Of a DNA stretch of 64,000 bases, positions 59,959 to 64,000 are shown piece by piece. The DNA comes from Strongyloides papillosus. Lineage: Eukaryota > Nematoda > Chromadorea > Rhabditida > Strongyloididae. The stretch spans positions 496,001-560,000 of the forward strand of contig SRSI01000010.1 in assembly GCA_005656395.1 (NCBI GenBank), read 5' to 3'. A model generated the notes under the pieces. It worked only from the letters and a program-made list of their open reading frames with translations, had not been told where the DNA came from and made no database searches. Both the position numbers and the translations under genes were made by a program. The number at the start of each line of letters is the position of its first letter. The stretch's first letter is position 1.

Positions 59959-62737
59959 ATGCCTTCACAACCAGTTGTTGATGATATTCCTACCAATATA
60001 ACTACATTATTTCAAATTGCGTCAGATGCTATTGCAAAAACACCATCTATGTTAGAATGCAAATATCGCGAAGCTTTACAAGAAACAATTTCTGTTTCTA
60101 GTAGCGATGATACTAATATAACAGATGAGGATGATGTATTTCATTCATGCGATTCTGCATCTCTTTCATCTCTTGACTCCATGACGAACATCTTTATGGA
60201 TAATGTTCGTGTTAATAAAAAACTTTGTAGTTTTAATAGTGATGAACAACTCAATAATTATTCATTGCCATTACACTTTTGTTTTCCTCCTGAAATTTGT
60301 GAATCCCTTTTTAATTCGTACACAAAAAGTTTAAAAGAACATTCACAAGTAAGTAAAAAAGTTTAAGTAATATAAATTAAAATTAATAATATTTTTAGTT
60401 TACAGCAACTGGACTATTACTACAATTAAGGAAATTTTTTAGTAGCAGTTGTTTGCCCTTAAGAAATGTTTCATTACAAGGGTTAATTATTAATGATCAA
60501 GTATTAGGAACATTACTTGTAAAGCAGCACTTAAATTTAGAAACACTAGATATTAAAAATATAAGAAAGGAATCATTTATTAGTGTAAAAACTAATAAAT
60601 TTCTTGAGAACCACAATATTAATTTTCCAAAACTTATAAGTTTATCATTAAATTGTTTAGATTTGATGAGAAAACCTTCTATGGATAAACAAATTAGACA
60701 AACTTTTTATACAACATCTAATAGAAGTCGAAATACAAGACAAAGTAATCTACCTGTTTTAGGTGAAGATGCTTTAGAAGGAACTGCTTTAAATTGTTTT
60801 AAAGACGATGAAATAAATAAAACATCAGCAAAAAATAAAAATGCGGAATTTAAACAGTTTTCATTGAGATGTCCTGAATTGATGGAGTTGACCTTACATA
60901 ATAATGGAGATTTTCAAATATCAGATGAAAGTTGGGATGACTTTTTGGAAGGAATTTTGTATCCATTGAAGAAACTGACTACTCTTGATATTAGTTATTG
61001 GCAATCACTTCAGACGTTTAATTTTATAAGAATGGTTCCAAACTTAACGACATTAATTTTATTTGATGTTAGAACTGCCAAAGATAATATTGATAATATT
61101 TTACAGTTAAAAAAATTGAAGCACCTTGATATATCAGTCAGTAATCCAGAAATGGGAACATATATATACCCGGTCGCTACTTTAGATAGAATAATTAAGA
61201 GTCTAAATGATTTGGAATATTTAGATATTTCTCAAACAAATTTACCGGAAACTCCACAATATCAAGAAATGGAAAATTATCCTTCTGGTGGTATTCAATC
61301 AGACATCATAGGTTTACGCTCTTTAAAAAAGAAATTAAAATTTTTGGGAATTTATAATTGTAATGGAGTAGCTAATTACGGTGAAATACCAGCTGAACGA
61401 GTAGCTGGAGAAGTTAAAGAAGAACAATTGATAACAGCAATGGAAATTTATCAAGATAGACCGGCAATGCTTCAACTTGTTTTTAACGAGTCATATAATC
61501 ATTATAGATTTGGAAATGATCTTAAATATCAACCTCAGGCACTTCAATATGTTATTTCTGGATTAAATAAGCATCTAACTAACTCAGCTCTCCAAATTGC
61601 AGGATCAGCTGCTATGTTTTATATATTAAGGTGTGTTAAAATGACAGCAACTACAAAAAAGAAAGTTATAATGGCATTATTAGATGGTATGCAAGAACAT
61701 ATGGAGGAGCAAGTTATGGTTAGAAATTGTTGTTTAAGTTTATGTCAATTTGACATACCTTCTGAAGTTGTTTTTGATTATTATAGACTTGCAAAATTAT
61801 TAGTAAGAGTTTTAAAAACCCATAGTTCTGATCAATTAACACAAAGAATTGTTATATTTCTCCTAAATTCAATGGCATGTCATGTTGATGGTGAACAAAA
61901 AATACAAGTTGGTGAATTAGGAGCAATTGAAGTTATTTTAGAACAAATAAAGAAGAAACAACTTCAAAATCAAGCTGATGATATTATGGAGGTTTCATGG
62001 TCTTTTTTATGGAATATTACGGATGAAACTCCATTAAATTGTGAAAGATTTTTAAAAGCAGATGGATTATCTTTATTTAGAAGTTATTATCGACAATTTA
62101 GTAATGAAGTAGAAGTTGTTAGAAATATGATGGGTTTAATTGGAAATATTGCAGAAGTTAAACATTTGAGACATTACATGATGAAAGATGAGTATATTGA
62201 TATTTTCTGTCTTTTACTTGATACCATATCAGATGGCATTATTGAAATAAGTTATAATAGTGCTGGAGTATTAAGTCATCTTATAAGTGATGGAGAAGAG
62301 GCATTTTATGGTTTGAAGTTTAAACGAGAAGATGTTATGAAAAAGGTAGATGCTGCAATTTTTAAATGGAATTTAAAAACAAGACGTTTTATCAATTATC
62401 GTTCTTTTAAACCAATTCTTAATTTAATAACTAATTTTTCTTCTCCAGCATCACAACATTGGGCTATTTGGGCATTAGCAAATTTAACTACAACCGATAC
62501 ACATAAATATTGCTCCTATATTGAAAAAGAAGAAGGCATTGAATTACTTGAGTGTGTTAGAGAAAATTCTTCTACACCTGAACATATATTAAAATTATTA
62601 GATGTTATTTTTGATAATATAAAAAAATGGTATGTTACAATGTTTATATACTATAAACTAATTAATTAATTCATATTTATAGGAAATTTGATATTTCTAG
62701 AGGACATATTGAAACCTCAATGGAATGGGAAAACTAA
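59959..62737 (+). CDS. ZYG11/ZER1-family CUL2 ubiquitin-ligase substrate receptor
   Basis: Exons 59959-60348, 60399-62629 and 62683-62737 give 891 aa. An N-terminal Ser/Asp-rich segment is followed by a probable CUL2/elongin-interaction region (LPLHFCFPPEICESLF) and leucine-rich repeats (LETLDIKNI, LTTLDISYW, LKHLDISVS, LEYLDISQT; about 180-440). An armadillo-like C-terminus contains IAGSAAMFYILRCV, FLWNITDETPLNCERFL, MGLIGNIAEVKHLR, NSAGVLSHLISDGEEA, YRSFKPIL and HWAIWALANL, which match ZYG11B and ZER1. Those proteins recognise Gly/N-degrons for CUL2 ligase and, in C. elegans, act in meiosis and embryo polarity. I cannot decide between ZYG11 and ZER1. Confidence 0.92.
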
Positions 62738-63203
62738 AAGCTATTACGAAAAAATATATGTATAAATATTGTAAATATCTTTGTATATACATTCTTACAT
62801 TTTATTAATTAGGAATATTATTTTATTTTAAATCCCCGATATTCTCGAATTAGAGAAAATATAATTTAATAATTTTAATATTTTATTATGTTCAAATATA
62901 ATGAAAATATACACTATTTTTAAAAAGAGAACCTATTATAATATAAAAAATTGAATAATTTATTCTTTATTTGCTCATAAAAACCTCAATTATTTTTATT
63001 AGCAATAGATTTCTTTAGCCTTAAATAATTTTTTCCAAATTACTAAATTATTAGATCAAATTAATTTCTAATAAAATTAGTCTTGGAAATTTATTTGTTA
63101 TGAATAAAACAAAAAACAAGATATAAAAAAATTGATCTACAAAAGTGTAGAATTTTTAAAATAAATAAATAACCTTTTATAAAAAAAATAAATTGCAGAC
63201 AAT
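62738..63203. other. Convergent 3' intergenic region
   Basis: AT-rich 3' UTR space between two convergent genes; nothing else recognised. Confidence 0.5.
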
Positions 63204-64000
63204 TTATAGTTCAGAACCATCATGAACTTTTTCTGATTCGTCCTTCTCATCATTCAATTTTTCTTTTTCTTCTTTTTGTATATTCTCTGTTGTTTTATTA
63301 TCATTTGTTTCTTCTGTAGAATTATTATTATCTAATTTTACATTTTCACTAGCGTCTGAGACATCACTTTTTTCCGTTGTATTAGAAGCTTTCAAAGCAT
63401 CTTCAATAGCTTTCTTTTCTGCAGCTTCTTTATCTGCTTTTTCTTTCATCATTTTTATTAAATTTAATCTTAGTTTATTTTCTAAATACTTCCATTCACG
63501 TTTTAAATTTTGAGTTTGTTCACTTATGTCATTTGTTGTTACTGGAGGATCATTATTTAATGGAAGATTTTCGATTTCCAATTTCTTTGAATTCCACCAT
63601 TCTGAAGTTTTGTTGTATGCTTCTTGAAGTGTTTTTAGTTCTTCTTCGCTTAAAAGATCAGTCATGTTCAGAGATTTTTCAATAAATTTATTAGTTTCAT
63701 TTAAAACTTTGGTAATGCCTTTAATCTTTTTTGGCCTTTCAAGATACTGTTTTTTTCTAAAATCAACTGGTTTAATAATATCTTTTAGTTCTTTTAATTT
63801 CTCATTAAACTCTTTAGTTGTTGTTTGAAGTGAAATTTCATCTTCTAACCATGAACCAATTTTGTCTGCTGTTAACTTTATATTTTCAATATCATTTGTA
63901 GTAGCAAATTGGGAAAATTCTGTGTTTTCTAAGTTATCTTTTGATGAATAAACAAGTGCTTCTAAAGTATTTTGAGCTGCTTCACGTTCTGCTTTTTCTC
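63204..64000 (-). CDS. HYOU1: HYOU1/GRP170 ER chaperone, C-terminal part
   Basis: The minus-strand frame is open from the window edge to the stop at 63204, so only about 264 C-terminal residues are visible; the ATG at 63665 is internal. AAQNTLEALVYSSKDNLEN, WLEDE, DFRKKQYLERPKKIKG, ITKVLNETNKFIE and LKTLQEAYNKTSEWWNSKKL follow the alpha-helical substrate-binding domain of HYOU1 (large ER Hsp70, BiP nucleotide-exchange factor). A Lys/Glu/Asn-rich linker leads to the C-terminus HDGSEL, in the place of the usual NDEL/KDEL retrieval signal. The ATPase domain lies outside the window. Confidence 0.88.
   Translation of the reverse strand, partial: EKAEREAAQNTLEALVYSSKDNLENTEFSQFATTNDIENIKLTADKIGSWLEDEISLQTTTKEFNEKLKELKDIIKPVDFRKKQYLERPKKIKGITKVLNETNKFIEKSLNMTDLLSEEELKTLQEAYNKTSEWWNSKKLEIENLPLNNDPPVTTNDISEQTQNLKREWKYLENKLRLNLIKMMKEKADKEAAEKKAIEDALKASNTTEKSDVSDASENVKLDNNNSTEETNDNKTTENIQKEEKEKLNDEKDESEKVHDGSEL

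Noticed and set aside
1..64000. CRISPR array, operon with bacterial signals or horizontally acquired bacterial cluster
   Set aside because: No direct-repeat/spacer pattern and no Shine-Dalgarno-spaced genes; introns and animal families throughout indicate a nematode nuclear genome.

Overview
This is a very AT-rich nuclear window from a nematode, probably clade IV (Strongyloides/Panagrolaimid-like; the exact genus is inferred). The evidence for a nematode is: compact genes with introns of about 40-60 nt; T-rich AG acceptors a few bases before start codons, as expected for spliced-leader trans-splicing; a cuticle collagen ending in an RLAPGY tail; and multi-Kunitz/Cys-rich secreted proteins.

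Layout. 1-2.4 kb: 3' part of a DIRS-type retrotransposon (RNase H/methyltransferase-like ORF, tyrosine recombinase, nested inverted and direct repeats). 3-10 kb: an unrecognised Cys/Ser-rich protein, a LITAF-domain protein and a TINAG-like cathepsin B homologue with Ser at the catalytic Cys. 10.8-13.3 kb: a DDX54/DBP10 RNA helicase. 13.7-16.3 kb: a frame-broken Lys/Ser-rich secreted protein and a Gly/Tyr/Met-rich secreted protein with a tandem exon-intron duplication. 17-27 kb: a repeat-rich island with two frame-broken pseudogenes abutting a 900-bp transposon, a second copy of that transposon, a 5'-truncated two-pore K+ channel, an orphan topoisomerase II fragment, a 1.2-kb foldback element and a diverged inverted repeat pair.

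28-64 kb is ordinary gene space: a secreted glutaredoxin-like protein, SEC63, an AF9/ENL YEATS protein, a cuticle collagen, an NRBP pseudokinase, a five-Kunitz secreted protein, an unrecognised Asn-rich protein, CLEC16A (GOP-1), TMEM245, a ZYG11/ZER1-family protein and the 3' end of HYOU1/GRP170. The order shows no shared pathway. SEC63 and HYOU1 both serve the endoplasmic reticulum, but they lie about 31 kb apart.

The most striking observation is in the NRBP pseudokinase. A roughly 460-residue insertion carries, in order, short motifs resembling the conserved N-terminal motifs of TSC22D/Bunched proteins, which are known NRBP/Madm partners. This looks like a partner's docking module placed in cis. 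The 17-27 kb island of partial genes is the second point of interest. Exon structures were worked out by hand from reading frame and splice consensus and are predictions.
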